Made by a program: the position numbers and the translations under genes
Shown here: in pieces, positions 25,607 to 33,522 of the stretch
Position numbering within the stretch: the stretch's first letter is position 1
How the letters are laid out: the number at the start of each line of letters is the position of its first letter
Assembly: GCA_963745755.1 (NCBI GenBank)
Contig: CAVUYP010000001.1
Coordinates: 2,728,001-2,792,000, forward strand
Direction: 5' to 3'
Origin: RHKX01 sp963745755
Lineage (GTDB): Bacteria; Actinomycetota; Thermoleophilia; Solirubrobacterales; 70-9
Length of the DNA stretch: 64,000 nt
Notes under the pieces: model-generated
What the model was told of the DNA's origin: nothing
Databases searched by the model: none
The model's input: the letters and a program-made list of their open reading frames with translations, nothing else

Positions 25607-26317
25607 TTACTCGTCCCGCTTCGACCCCTCCGCGGGCTCGTCGGCTCGCTGCAGGGCCTGCAGCCGGTCCTTGATCAGCTGCCAGGGGTGGATCACGACC
25701 CGTCCGGTGGCGGCCGTCCGCAGAGCCCGGCCGAGCGCCGTCCCGGGGACGGGGCCGGGCGGCACCTCGAGGACGAGCTCGAGGTAGCCGTCCGGCGTCC
25801 GTTTCGGCCCGCTCGACTCGGCGTCGATCGAGCGGAACAGCTCGATCGCCTCGGAGTTCTCCTGGAGGACGAGGGCGACGAACCGCTTGACGCCGTTCTC
25901 GGCGGCCCGCTCGGTGAGCCGCTCGAGCAGCGCCGTCCCGGCGCCGATCCCCTGCCAGTCGTCGAGCACCACGACGGCGACCTCGGCCGTGTCGGGCTCA
26001 TCGCCGCGGACGTAGCGGGCGACCCCGACCGTGTTGCCGTCGGGATCGAAGCCGATCACCGCCTCGTGGTCGTGATGGTCGACCTCGGTCAGGTAGGCGA
26101 GGTCGGTGGCCGAGAGCCGATCGAGCGAGGAGAAGAAGCGCCGGTAGCGGGATTCCGGGCTGAGCCGGTCGAAGCCGGCGGCGATCCCCTGCTTGTCGTC
26201 GGGACGCACCTCGCGCAGCTCGATGATCGAGCCATCGCCGAGCTCTCGTCGGCTGGGCTTGTGTGGGACTGCGGCCGCCACGGGGGTTCCGGTTGCGGAT
26301 CGACGGGATTGCAGCAC
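25607..26317 (-). CDS. GNAT family N-acetyltransferase
   Basis: A 236-residue single-domain acetyltransferase. The core has IIELREVRPDDKQGIAAGFD, RYRRFFSSLDRLSATDLAYL, AEVAVVVLDDWQGIGAGTAL (the acetyl-CoA loop Q-x-x-G-x-G/A) and a C-terminal tail with HPWQLIKDRLQALQR. Members of this type often regulate acyl-CoA synthetases or other proteins by lysine acetylation, but the substrate here is unknown. The start is ATG-like at 26317 or GTG at 26281; the 5' 75 bases are repeated at 26897-26970. It ends 28 bases before the Rrf2 gene. Confidence 0.85.
   Translation of the reverse strand: MLQSRRSATGTPVAAAVPHKPSRRELGDGSIIELREVRPDDKQGIAAGFDRLSPESRYRRFFSSLDRLSATDLAYLTEVDHHDHEAVIGFDPDGNTVGVARYVRGDEPDTAEVAVVVLDDWQGIGAGTALLERLTERAAENGVKRFVALVLQENSEAIELFRSIDAESSGPKRTPDGYLELVLEVPPGPVPGTALGRALRTAATGRVVIHPWQLIKDRLQALQRADEPAEGSKRDE
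26242..26316. repeat. direct repeat, copy 1 (within the 5' end of the GNAT gene)
   Basis: This 75-base segment matches 26897-26970 at roughly 85-90% identity with a few small gaps, including the shared cores CTCTCGTCGGCTGGGCTTG and CTGCGGCCGCCACGGGG. It codes for the first 25 residues of the acetyltransferase on the minus strand. The two copies bracket the molybdenum-carrier-like gene. Confidence 0.7.
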
Positions 26318-26375
26318 GGTACTTCAGGGCAGGTCGATCGGCCGAGCCGCCCGCCGCTCGACTAGCCTGGCTGAG

Positions 26376-26864
26376 ATGCTCGCGAGGGTGATCTCGGGAG
26401 GTCAATCAGGAGCGGACCGAGCGGCCCTCGATTCCGCGATCGCTGCTGGGATCCCGTACGGCGGCTGGTGCCCTCGCGGTGGCTGGGCGGAGGACCGTGA
26501 GACCCCGCCGGGAATCCGCGGCGACTACCCCCGTCTGCGGGAGACGCCGAGCGCGGACACGACCCAGCGCACGACCTGGAACGTCCGTGACAGCGATGCG
26601 ACGCTCATCCTCACCCGCGATCATCCGCATCGCCGCTCCCCCGGCACGGACCTGACGGCGAGAGCGGCCTCCCGGCTCGGCAGGCCGCACCTCATGGTCG
26701 ATGTCTCCGATCGGGCCGGTTGCGAGCCGATCCGCGACCTGATCCGTTCGCTGCCGGACGGTGCGACGCTCAACGTCGGCGGGCCGCGTGAGAGCGAGGC
26801 GCCGGGAATCTACGAACAGGCCCTGGTGTTGCTGGAGCGGGCGCTGAAGGCCTCGAGGGGATGA
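26376..26864 (+). CDS. putative molybdenum carrier / SLOG-like nucleotide-binding protein
   Basis: A 162-residue protein starting LARVISGGQSGADRAALDSA, the glycine-rich signature of the putative molybdenum carrier (PF12694) family with a Rossmann-like SLOG fold. Further conserved blocks are GIPYGGWCPRGGWAED, YPRLRETPSADTTQRT and DATLILTRDHPHRRSPGT. The C-terminal LNVGGPRESEAPGIYEQAL also fits. Structural relatives bind the molybdenum cofactor, but no molybdoenzyme lies nearby and a nucleotide-derivative ligand is equally possible. The gene sits inside an imperfect 75-base direct repeat and opposite in strand to the flanking acetyltransferase. Confidence 0.88.
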   Translation: MLARVISGGQSGADRAALDSAIAAGIPYGGWCPRGGWAEDRETPPGIRGDYPRLRETPSADTTQRTTWNVRDSDATLILTRDHPHRRSPGTDLTARAASRLGRPHLMVDVSDRAGCEPIRDLIRSLPDGATLNVGGPRESEAPGIYEQALVLLERALKASRG

Positions 26865-26896
26865 GCGCCAAGGGCTCGGTCGGCCCGGGGCGGATC

Positions 26897-26970
26897 GCTC
26901 TCGTCGGCTGGGCTTGCGTGGGGCTGCGGCCGCCACGGGGGGTCCCGGTCGGATCGCCGGGGATGCAGCA
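26897..26970. repeat. direct repeat, copy 2 (duplicated 5' end of the GNAT gene)
   Basis: The intergenic segment between the molybdenum-carrier-like gene and the methyltransferase repeats 26242-26316. On the minus strand it still encodes VAAAAPRKPSRRER behind a GTG at 26936, against VAAAVPHKPSRREL in copy 1, but the frame then runs antisense through the carrier gene, so I regard it as a start-region fragment and not a gene. Confidence 0.7.
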
Positions 26971-26981
26971 AACTACGTGAG

Positions 26982-27887
26982 GTGGGGGTGCCCTCGAGTC
27001 AGATCATCCGCGGGCGGATCCGTTCGGCGGTGAAGAGCGTCTACTACTCGCGGCGCTTCCGGGCTGTCGCCTACGCGTCGCTCGACGGCTTCGAACGCGT
27101 CAGCGGCCGGCGCGACCCGCTGATGCCGCCACGGCGGCTGCAGTACGTGGGCCGGACCGTCGATTTCAGGGCTGTCGGCGTCGGCTGGCGCGATCGGTTG
27201 GACCGCGATCACGGGTTGCGCCCCGATTCGGACGTCCTCGACATCGGATGCGGGGTCGGCCGGATTGCCGTCGCGCTCATCCCGCGGCTGACGGACGGAA
27301 GCTACGAGGGCTTCGACGTCGTGCCCGAGTTCATCCGCTGGTGCAGCCGCGAGATCACCTCCCGTCACCCGAACTTCCGTTTTCAGGTCGCCGATGTCCG
27401 CAATCGCCAGTACAACCGCAACGGTGGGCGACCGCCGACCGAGTACGAGTTTCCCGTTCCCGATGCCCGCTTCGACCTCGCCCTGGCGACATCGGTGTTC
27501 ACCCATATCGAGCCGGACGGCGTTCGTCGCTACCTGTCGGAGGCGTACCGGGCCCTGCGGCCGGGCGGGTCCTTCCTCTGCACCTTCTTCCTCGTCGACG
27601 CCGAGGTCGAGGAGCTGCTCGGGCGCGGGCGTTCGGCGTTCCGCCTCGATCACCGCCGCCGCGACGCCGAGGGGACCGAGTACCTGGCGGCCGACGACCG
27701 GGTGCCGGAGTTCTGCATCGGCATCGAGGAGCGCCGGCTCCTGGCCCTCGCCGACGCCGTCGGCTTCGAGCCCGATCCAGTCATCGTCCGCGGCTGGTGG
27801 TCGGGCAGGACGGTTGCCGAGGGCGCCCCCTACCAGGACCTGCTGACCCTGCGCAAGCCGCTCGCTCCGCCGCCGGCCGGGGCCTAG
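26982..27887 (+). CDS. class I SAM-dependent methyltransferase
   Basis: A 301-residue cytosolic methyltransferase. Motif I is SDVLDIGCGVGRIAVALIP, followed by YEGFDVVPEFIRWCSREI (acidic end of beta 2), FRFQVADVRNRQYN, then FDLALATSVFTHIEPDGVRR (motif post-II) and YRALRPGGSFLCTFFLV. The C-terminal part (about 190-300) has a beta extension ending with a Pro-rich tail. It starts with GTG at 26982. Substrate unknown; family members include sugar and lipid methyltransferases. Its stop overlaps that of the convergent response regulator. Confidence 0.9.
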   Translation: MGVPSSQIIRGRIRSAVKSVYYSRRFRAVAYASLDGFERVSGRRDPLMPPRRLQYVGRTVDFRAVGVGWRDRLDRDHGLRPDSDVLDIGCGVGRIAVALIPRLTDGSYEGFDVVPEFIRWCSREITSRHPNFRFQVADVRNRQYNRNGGRPPTEYEFPVPDARFDLALATSVFTHIEPDGVRRYLSEAYRALRPGGSFLCTFFLVDAEVEELLGRGRSAFRLDHRRRDAEGTEYLAADDRVPEFCIGIEERRLLALADAVGFEPDPVIVRGWWSGRTVAEGAPYQDLLTLRKPLAPPPAGA

Positions 27888-28513
27888 GGCTCGATCAGCC
27901 CGCGGCGGATCGCGTAGCGGACGAGCTCGACGCGGTCGCGCATCCCGAGCTTCCGCATCGCGTTCGAACGGTGGTTCTCGGCGGTCTTCTCGGCCAGCCC
28001 GAGGATCTCGGCGATCTCCTTGTTCGTGTGCGCTTCGGCGACGAGCTTGACCACCTCCTCCTCGCGGGGCGTCAGCTCCTCGCCGCGGTTCTCGCCGCCC
28101 TCGAGGACGTCCCGGATCAGCATCTGCTGGGCCTCGGGGGTCAGGAACGGCTCGCCCCGCTCGACGGCCCTGATCGCATCGATCAGCTCGCGATCGGCGG
28201 CGCGCTTGAGCACGTATCCCGATGCGCCGGCCTTCAGTGCCTCGAACAGGTAGCGGTCCTCGTCGTGCATCGAGAGCATCAGCACCGAGACCTCGGGAGC
28301 CGACTCGCGGATCTCCCGCGTTGCCTGGAGCCCGTTCATCCGCGGCATCTTCACATCGAGGATCGCCAGGTCCGGGCGCTTCTCGATCGCTCGGTCGCGA
28401 GCCTCGATGCCGTCGCCGGCCTCGGCGACGACCTCGATGCCGTCCTCGCTCTCGAGCAGCTTGCGCAGGCCCGAGCGGACGATTCCGTGGTCGTCGGCGA
28501 TCAGGACCCGCAT
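27884..28513 (-). CDS. NarL/LuxR-family response regulator
   Basis: A 209-residue regulator. The receiver domain opens MRVLIADDHGIVRSGLRKLL with the acidic pair, and the phosphoacceptor is the Asp of LAILDVKMPRMNG near residue 53; SMHDED and the Lys in YVLKRAAD complete the active site. The C-terminal LuxR helix-turn-helix is LTPREEEVVKLVAEAHTNKE then AENHRSNAMRKLGMRDRVEL. The ATG at 28513 is chosen because receiver homology begins there. It follows the sensor kinase gene by 50 bases on the same strand and should be its partner. Confidence 0.95.
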   Translation of the reverse strand: MRVLIADDHGIVRSGLRKLLESEDGIEVVAEAGDGIEARDRAIEKRPDLAILDVKMPRMNGLQATREIRESAPEVSVLMLSMHDEDRYLFEALKAGASGYVLKRAADRELIDAIRAVERGEPFLTPEAQQMLIRDVLEGGENRGEELTPREEEVVKLVAEAHTNKEIAEILGLAEKTAENHRSNAMRKLGMRDRVELVRYAIRRGLIEP

Positions 28514-28563
28514 CGCGGGCCTTGCCGGTGTCCGCTGCACTTCATTCCTGCTGTATCGGCAGC

Positions 28564-29520
28564 TCAGGCGAGAAGCGTTACCCGCGTCCCGGCTCCGGGT
28601 TCCGACTCGACGCTGAGCTCGCCACCGCAGAGCAGCGCCCGCTCGCGCATCCCGGCGATCCCGAGCCGCTCGGCGGCGCGCCCGGCGTCGTAGCCGACGC
28701 CGTCGTCGCTGACCCGCAGCTCGATTGAGTCGCCGCTGCCGATCAGCCGCACCCGGAGGTGCTCGGCACCGGCGTGCTGGACGACGTTCGTCACCGCCTC
28801 CTGGGCGACCCGGTAGGCGACCAGCTGGACGTCCTCGGGAAGTCCCTCGACGTCCCCCTCCGCCTCGAAGCCGGCGGCGAGGCCGGCCTCGCGTTCGACC
28901 TCTTCGACGAGGCTCGCCAGGGCGGCCTTGAGGCCGAGGTCGTCGAGCATCGTCGGGCGCAGCCCGCGGGCGAGATCGAGCAGCTCCCGCATCGCCCGCG
29001 AGATCAGTCCGCCGATCTCGGCCAGCTCGGCCGCGGCGGCGGGGTCGTCGGTCTGTCGGCGCACCGCCTCGAGCCTCAGCAGCAGCGCCGTCAACGCCTG
29101 GTTGACCTCGTCGTGGAGATCGCGGGCGATTCGTTCACGTTCACGCTCCTGGGCGCTCAGCGCCGCGTTCGCCGCGCTGCGCCGCTCCGCCTCGAGCCGC
29201 TCGAGCATCGAGTGGAAGGAGCGCTCGATGCTGACGACCTCCTCCGGGCCGGCGGCGATCACCGGCGCCGTCGGGGGTCTGCTCAGGTCGGCGTTCTCCA
29301 TCTCGGTGACGAGCCGCTCGAGCGGCTCGAAGCGGCGGGCGAGCAGCCAGATGTTGACCGCGACGGTGGCGGCCAGGGCGAACCCGAGCACGATCCCGAT
29401 CGAGGCACCCTCGTCGGTGCCGCTGTCAGGGTTGGAGGCGATCGCCGCGGCGATCACCGCGGCCGCGATCAGCAGCAGGTTGACGAGCAGGACCTGGGTG
29501 AGGAGGGTGCCGCGGCGCAT
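28564..29520 (-). CDS. HisKA_3-type sensor histidine kinase
   Basis: A 318-residue membrane kinase. Two N-terminal helices (TLLTQVLLVNLLLIAAAVIA and SIGIVLGFALAATVAVNIWL) bracket only a short acidic extracytoplasmic loop, so it probably senses the membrane itself. A HAMP-like linker (RFEPLERLVTEMENADLS) leads to the dimerisation helix RERIARDLHDEVNQALTALL with the phosphorylated His, and the ATPase domain has VTNVVQHAG, VSDDGVGYD and GIAGMRERALLCGG. This layout resembles NarX/LiaS-type envelope-stress kinases. It is divergent from htpX. Confidence 0.94.
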   Translation of the reverse strand: MRRGTLLTQVLLVNLLLIAAAVIAAAIASNPDSGTDEGASIGIVLGFALAATVAVNIWLLARRFEPLERLVTEMENADLSRPPTAPVIAAGPEEVVSIERSFHSMLERLEAERRSAANAALSAQERERERIARDLHDEVNQALTALLLRLEAVRRQTDDPAAAAELAEIGGLISRAMRELLDLARGLRPTMLDDLGLKAALASLVEEVEREAGLAAGFEAEGDVEGLPEDVQLVAYRVAQEAVTNVVQHAGAEHLRVRLIGSGDSIELRVSDDGVGYDAGRAAERLGIAGMRERALLCGGELSVESEPGAGTRVTLLA

Positions 29521-29628
29521 GCAACCCTCCAATCGACCGGAAGGCGCTCGCACCTTAGGCCGATTAGGGACCCCTTACCGCGGTCTGCAACCATTGCGCT
29601 CTCACCGAGACGCCCAGGAGGCACCCCG

Positions 29629-30489
29629 ATGAACACCACCCGTAGCTCCAACTTCGCCGCCGGCATCCGGACAACCCTGCTGTTGGCCGGGCTGACCGGC
29701 CTCCTCGTCGTGATCGGGGCGCTGATCGGCGGCCCGAACACGGCCCTGATGTTCCTCGGCATCGCCGCCGTCATGAACCTCGGCGTCTACTGGTTCAGCG
29801 ACAAGATCGCCCTCAAGTCGGCCGGCGCCAAGCCGGTCTCAGAAGAGCAGGCGCCGCGGATCTACGAGATGGTCCGCGAGCTGACGACCGCCGCGAAGAT
29901 GCCGATGCCGGCCGTCTACATGATCCCGCAGGAGCAGCCGAACGCCTTCGCGACCGGCCGCAGTCCCGACAAGGCCGCGGTCGCGGTCACGGCGGGCATC
30001 ACCAAGCTGCTTTCGCCTGACGAGCTGCGCGGCGTGATCGCTCACGAGCTCGCCCACATCCGTAACCGCGACACGCTGATCCAGGCCGTCGCGGCGACGA
30101 TCGGCGGCGCGATCACCTACCTCGGCTACATGCTGCTCTGGTTCGGCGACGACGACAGCCCGGTCGGCCTGATCGCCTCGCTCGTCCTCGTCCTGCTCGC
30201 CCCGATCGCGGCGTCGATCATCCAGCTGGCGATCTCGCGGCAGCGGGAGTTCTCCGCCGATGCGACCGGCGCGCAGATCTGCGGCAACCCGGAGAGCCTC
30301 GCCTCGGCGCTGCTCCGGCTCGAGGAGGGGAGCAAGGCCCTGCCGATGAAGGTCAACGAGGCCACCGAGTGCCTCTACATCGTCAAGCCGATGCACGGCG
30401 GCAAGGGGATGGCGAACCTGTTCAGCACCCATCCGCCGATCGAGGAGCGGGTCCGCAGGCTCCGTCAGATGCGCCCGGCGCTCGGCTAG
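29629..30489 (+). CDS. htpX: M48 membrane protease HtpX
   Basis: A 286-residue integral-membrane zinc protease for quality control of membrane proteins. The zinc site is HELAHIRNRD (HExxH), and the third ligand is the Glu of SRQREFSADATGAQICG. Two N-terminal helices precede residue 60, and two more follow the active site (IGGAITYLGYMLLWFG and VGLIASLVLVLLAPIAASII). The C-terminal STHPPIEERVRRLRQM is typical. An AGGAGG ribosome binding site precedes the ATG. Divergence from the two-component pair suggests that they control it under envelope stress. Confidence 0.96.
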   Translation: MNTTRSSNFAAGIRTTLLLAGLTGLLVVIGALIGGPNTALMFLGIAAVMNLGVYWFSDKIALKSAGAKPVSEEQAPRIYEMVRELTTAAKMPMPAVYMIPQEQPNAFATGRSPDKAAVAVTAGITKLLSPDELRGVIAHELAHIRNRDTLIQAVAATIGGAITYLGYMLLWFGDDDSPVGLIASLVLVLLAPIAASIIQLAISRQREFSADATGAQICGNPESLASALLRLEEGSKALPMKVNEATECLYIVKPMHGGKGMANLFSTHPPIEERVRRLRQMRPALG

Positions 30490-30509
30490 TCGCGCTCTCT
30501 CCAAGTCGC

Positions 30510-30525
30510 TATACTTTCTGAAGTA

Positions 30526-30528
<3 letters not shown>
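30510..30528 (+). promoter_or_regulatory. near-leaderless promoter/operator element of moeZ
   Basis: The stretch CTATACTTTCTGAAGTAATG ends at the start codon of the MoeZ-like gene. It holds a -10-like TATACT ten bases before the ATG and the inverted repeat ACTT-N4-AAGT. An almost identical stretch (17 of 20 bases) precedes cysM at the same distance from its ATG. No ribosome binding site fits between, so the transcript may be leaderless. Confidence 0.6.
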
Positions 30529-31731
<1,203 letters not shown>

Positions 31732-31759
31732 GCGCGGTTCGATCTGTAGGGTTGCCGCG

Positions 31760-32041
31760 ATGCCCAAGGTGAAGATCCCACCAGTCCTCCGTGCCCAGAC
31801 CGGCGGCGAATCGCTCGTCGAGGTGAGCGGCGGCGACGTCGGCTCGGCTCTCCGCGAGCTCGCCGGCGTTCATCCCGGCGTCACCAGCCAGCTCTTCGAC
31901 GACGCCGGCGAGCTGAACCGCTACGTCAACGTCTATCTCAACGATGAGGACGTGCGGCTCCTCGACGGCCTCACGACCGCCGTCTCCGACACCGACACGG
32001 TCGTGATCCTGCCGGCGATGGCCGGCGGCAGCCGCGGCTGA
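31760..32041 (+). CDS. cysO: CysO-type ubiquitin-like sulfur carrier protein
   Basis: A 93-residue beta-grasp protein closely resembling mycobacterial CysO: it begins VKIPPVLRAQTGGESLVEVS, has RYVNVYLNDEDVRLLDGL and ends VVILPAMAGGSRG. The Gly-Gly that carries the thiocarboxylate is followed by three extra residues (SRG), so the tail must be trimmed before activation. In the known pathway CysO-COSH donates sulfur to O-phosphoserine bound by CysM, and the Mec protease releases cysteine. All partners are present in this window. It is likely co-transcribed with the MoeZ-like gene. Confidence 0.93.
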   Translation: MPKVKIPPVLRAQTGGESLVEVSGGDVGSALRELAGVHPGVTSQLFDDAGELNRYVNVYLNDEDVRLLDGLTTAVSDTDTVVILPAMAGGSRG

Positions 32042-32062
32042 GGCCGCGCCACGGGCCCGACG

Positions 32063-33169
32063 CTACGGGGTACCGCCGGTCAGCTCGGTGTAGGCGTCCC
32101 AGGCGGGCTTGCTGTCCCTGTCGGCGTCGACGAGGCCGGCGCTGGCGCACCATCCACAGGAGCCGACCGAGTTGCCCGTGGCGTCGTGCCAGGTGTACCA
32201 GACGACGCCATCGACGCCGAGCTCGTCGCTGGAGTCGCGCAGCGCCCCGAAGCTCTCGCTGAGCAGGTCGGCCTGCTCCTGCGGCGTCTTCGCGAGGTCG
32301 GCGCCGCTGCTCGGATCCGATCCCCAGCCGATCTCGGTGGCCCACATCGGCACGTCGACGCCGTCGTTCTCGAGCGCTTTTCGGGTCTTCTCGACCTGGC
32401 CGAGGACCGAGTCGGCGTCGGGGCCGTAGGGGTGGATGCCGACCGCGTCGACGCTCGCCGCGACGCCGTCGTCGGCGAACAGGTCGGCGAGGAAGTCGTA
32501 GGAGACGATCGCGCCGTCCGATTGCGGGGTCGCGAACATCCCGGCGCTCATCACCCGCGCCTCGGGGTCGCGGGCGCCGATGATCTTGGCCGAGCGGGTC
32601 AGCAGGTCGGCGTAGTCGCCGGGGTCGGGCTTCGGCGCCCAGAACGTCGAGGAGTTCGGCTCGTTCCAGATCTCCCATTCCCGGACCGGCTGCGGTTCCG
32701 TGCCGGCGTCCGATTCGGCGAAGCCGGCCCAGAACTCGCCGCCGGCCCCATAGCGGTCGACCGCGGCCTTGAGGAACTTCGCCCAGGCGTCGAGCGTTTG
32801 CGGATCGTTGGTCGGCGCGTCGGTCGTCGCCGGCGCGTAGGCGGCCGGGGTGCCGAAGACCGTGATCAGCGGCTGCAGGCCGGCGGTTGCGATCTGCCTG
32901 ATCAGCTCGTCGCTGGCCGACCAGTCGTAGGTTCCCTTGCTGGACTCGATTCCCGACCACTGCAGGACGGCCCGCACGGTGCCGATTCCGCCCGCCCGCA
33001 TCCGCGAGTAATCGGACTCGCTCTGCAGGCCCTCCGGGGCGACTCCGAAGAAGGGATCGGCCGCGACCGTGGAATCGCCGCTGTCGTCGCCCCCGCATCC
33101 GTAGATCGTCAGCAGGCAGAAGGCGGCGCAGGCGACGAGGATCGCCGCGACCTTGGCGGGGCCCCTCAC
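32063..33169 (-). CDS. glycoside hydrolase-like lipoprotein (GH-A clan fold)
   Basis: A 368-residue exported protein with a signal and lipobox (CLLTIYGCGGDD). The mature part is a TIM-barrel glycosidase related to GH39/GH5-type enzymes: the acid/base Glu is in REWEIWNEPNSSTFWAPKPD, and the likely nucleophile Glu in MWATEIGWGSD. SVDAVGIHPYGPDADSVLG and VVWYTWHDATGNSVGSCGWC complete the fold. It is paralogous to the gene at 37982-39088, sharing the unusual S-x-C-G-W-C segment. It starts with GTG overlapping the stop of a membrane-anchored protein gene. It probably trims or releases the exopolysaccharide made by the locus. Confidence 0.87.
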   Translation of the reverse strand: MRGPAKVAAILVACAAFCLLTIYGCGGDDSGDSTVAADPFFGVAPEGLQSESDYSRMRAGGIGTVRAVLQWSGIESSKGTYDWSASDELIRQIATAGLQPLITVFGTPAAYAPATTDAPTNDPQTLDAWAKFLKAAVDRYGAGGEFWAGFAESDAGTEPQPVREWEIWNEPNSSTFWAPKPDPGDYADLLTRSAKIIGARDPEARVMSAGMFATPQSDGAIVSYDFLADLFADDGVAASVDAVGIHPYGPDADSVLGQVEKTRKALENDGVDVPMWATEIGWGSDPSSGADLAKTPQEQADLLSESFGALRDSSDELGVDGVVWYTWHDATGNSVGSCGWCASAGLVDADRDSKPAWDAYTELTGGTP

Positions 33170-33522
33170 CGGGTGCCGCGCGAGGTTGCCCGGCGGCGCC
33201 CGAGCGCCGCGATGATCGCGAGGACCAGCAAGGCGGTCAGACCGACGAGAAGCGGTGCAGGCATCGATCCGGCCGTGGCGCCGAGCGCGGCGAGCGGGGT
33301 CGCCGGTGGGTCGGCCTCGCCGACGACGCCGCGCTGCTCGCGATCGCCGGCGCCGGAGGCCGTGTTGACGCCGGTGCTCTCGGTCTGCCCGCCGCCGGGG
33401 AGGTCGAGCACGTACTCGTCGCCGGCGGGGGCCGCCGCCGGCGCCGGCGACGCCGGGGCAGCGACGAGCGCCGCTACGATCGCCAGCGCCAGCCTGCCCT
33501 TCCATCTGGTCGGGTGATTCAT
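33166..33522 (-). CDS. small exported protein with C-terminal membrane anchor
   Basis: A 118-residue protein with an N-terminal signal (RLALAIVAALVAAPASPAPA) and, after a low-complexity Gly/Thr/Glu-rich middle of about 60 residues, a C-terminal helix (PAPLLVGLTALLVLAIIAAL) followed by GRRRATSRGTR. This signal-spacer-helix-positive-tail plan mimics a surface protein sorting signal, although no LPXTG-like motif is present. The stop overlaps the GTG of the glycoside hydrolase, so the two are coupled. Its ATG overlaps the divergent start of the O-antigen ligase gene. Confidence 0.7.
   Translation of the reverse strand: MNHPTRWKGRLALAIVAALVAAPASPAPAAAPAGDEYVLDLPGGGQTESTGVNTASGAGDREQRGVVGEADPPATPLAALGATAGSMPAPLLVGLTALLVLAIIAALGRRRATSRGTR

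Noticed and set aside
26406..26936. Minus-strand frame of 176 codons starting in the second repeat copy
   Set aside because: After the first 14 codons it is antisense to a clear molybdenum-carrier-family gene and loses all similarity to the acetyltransferase.
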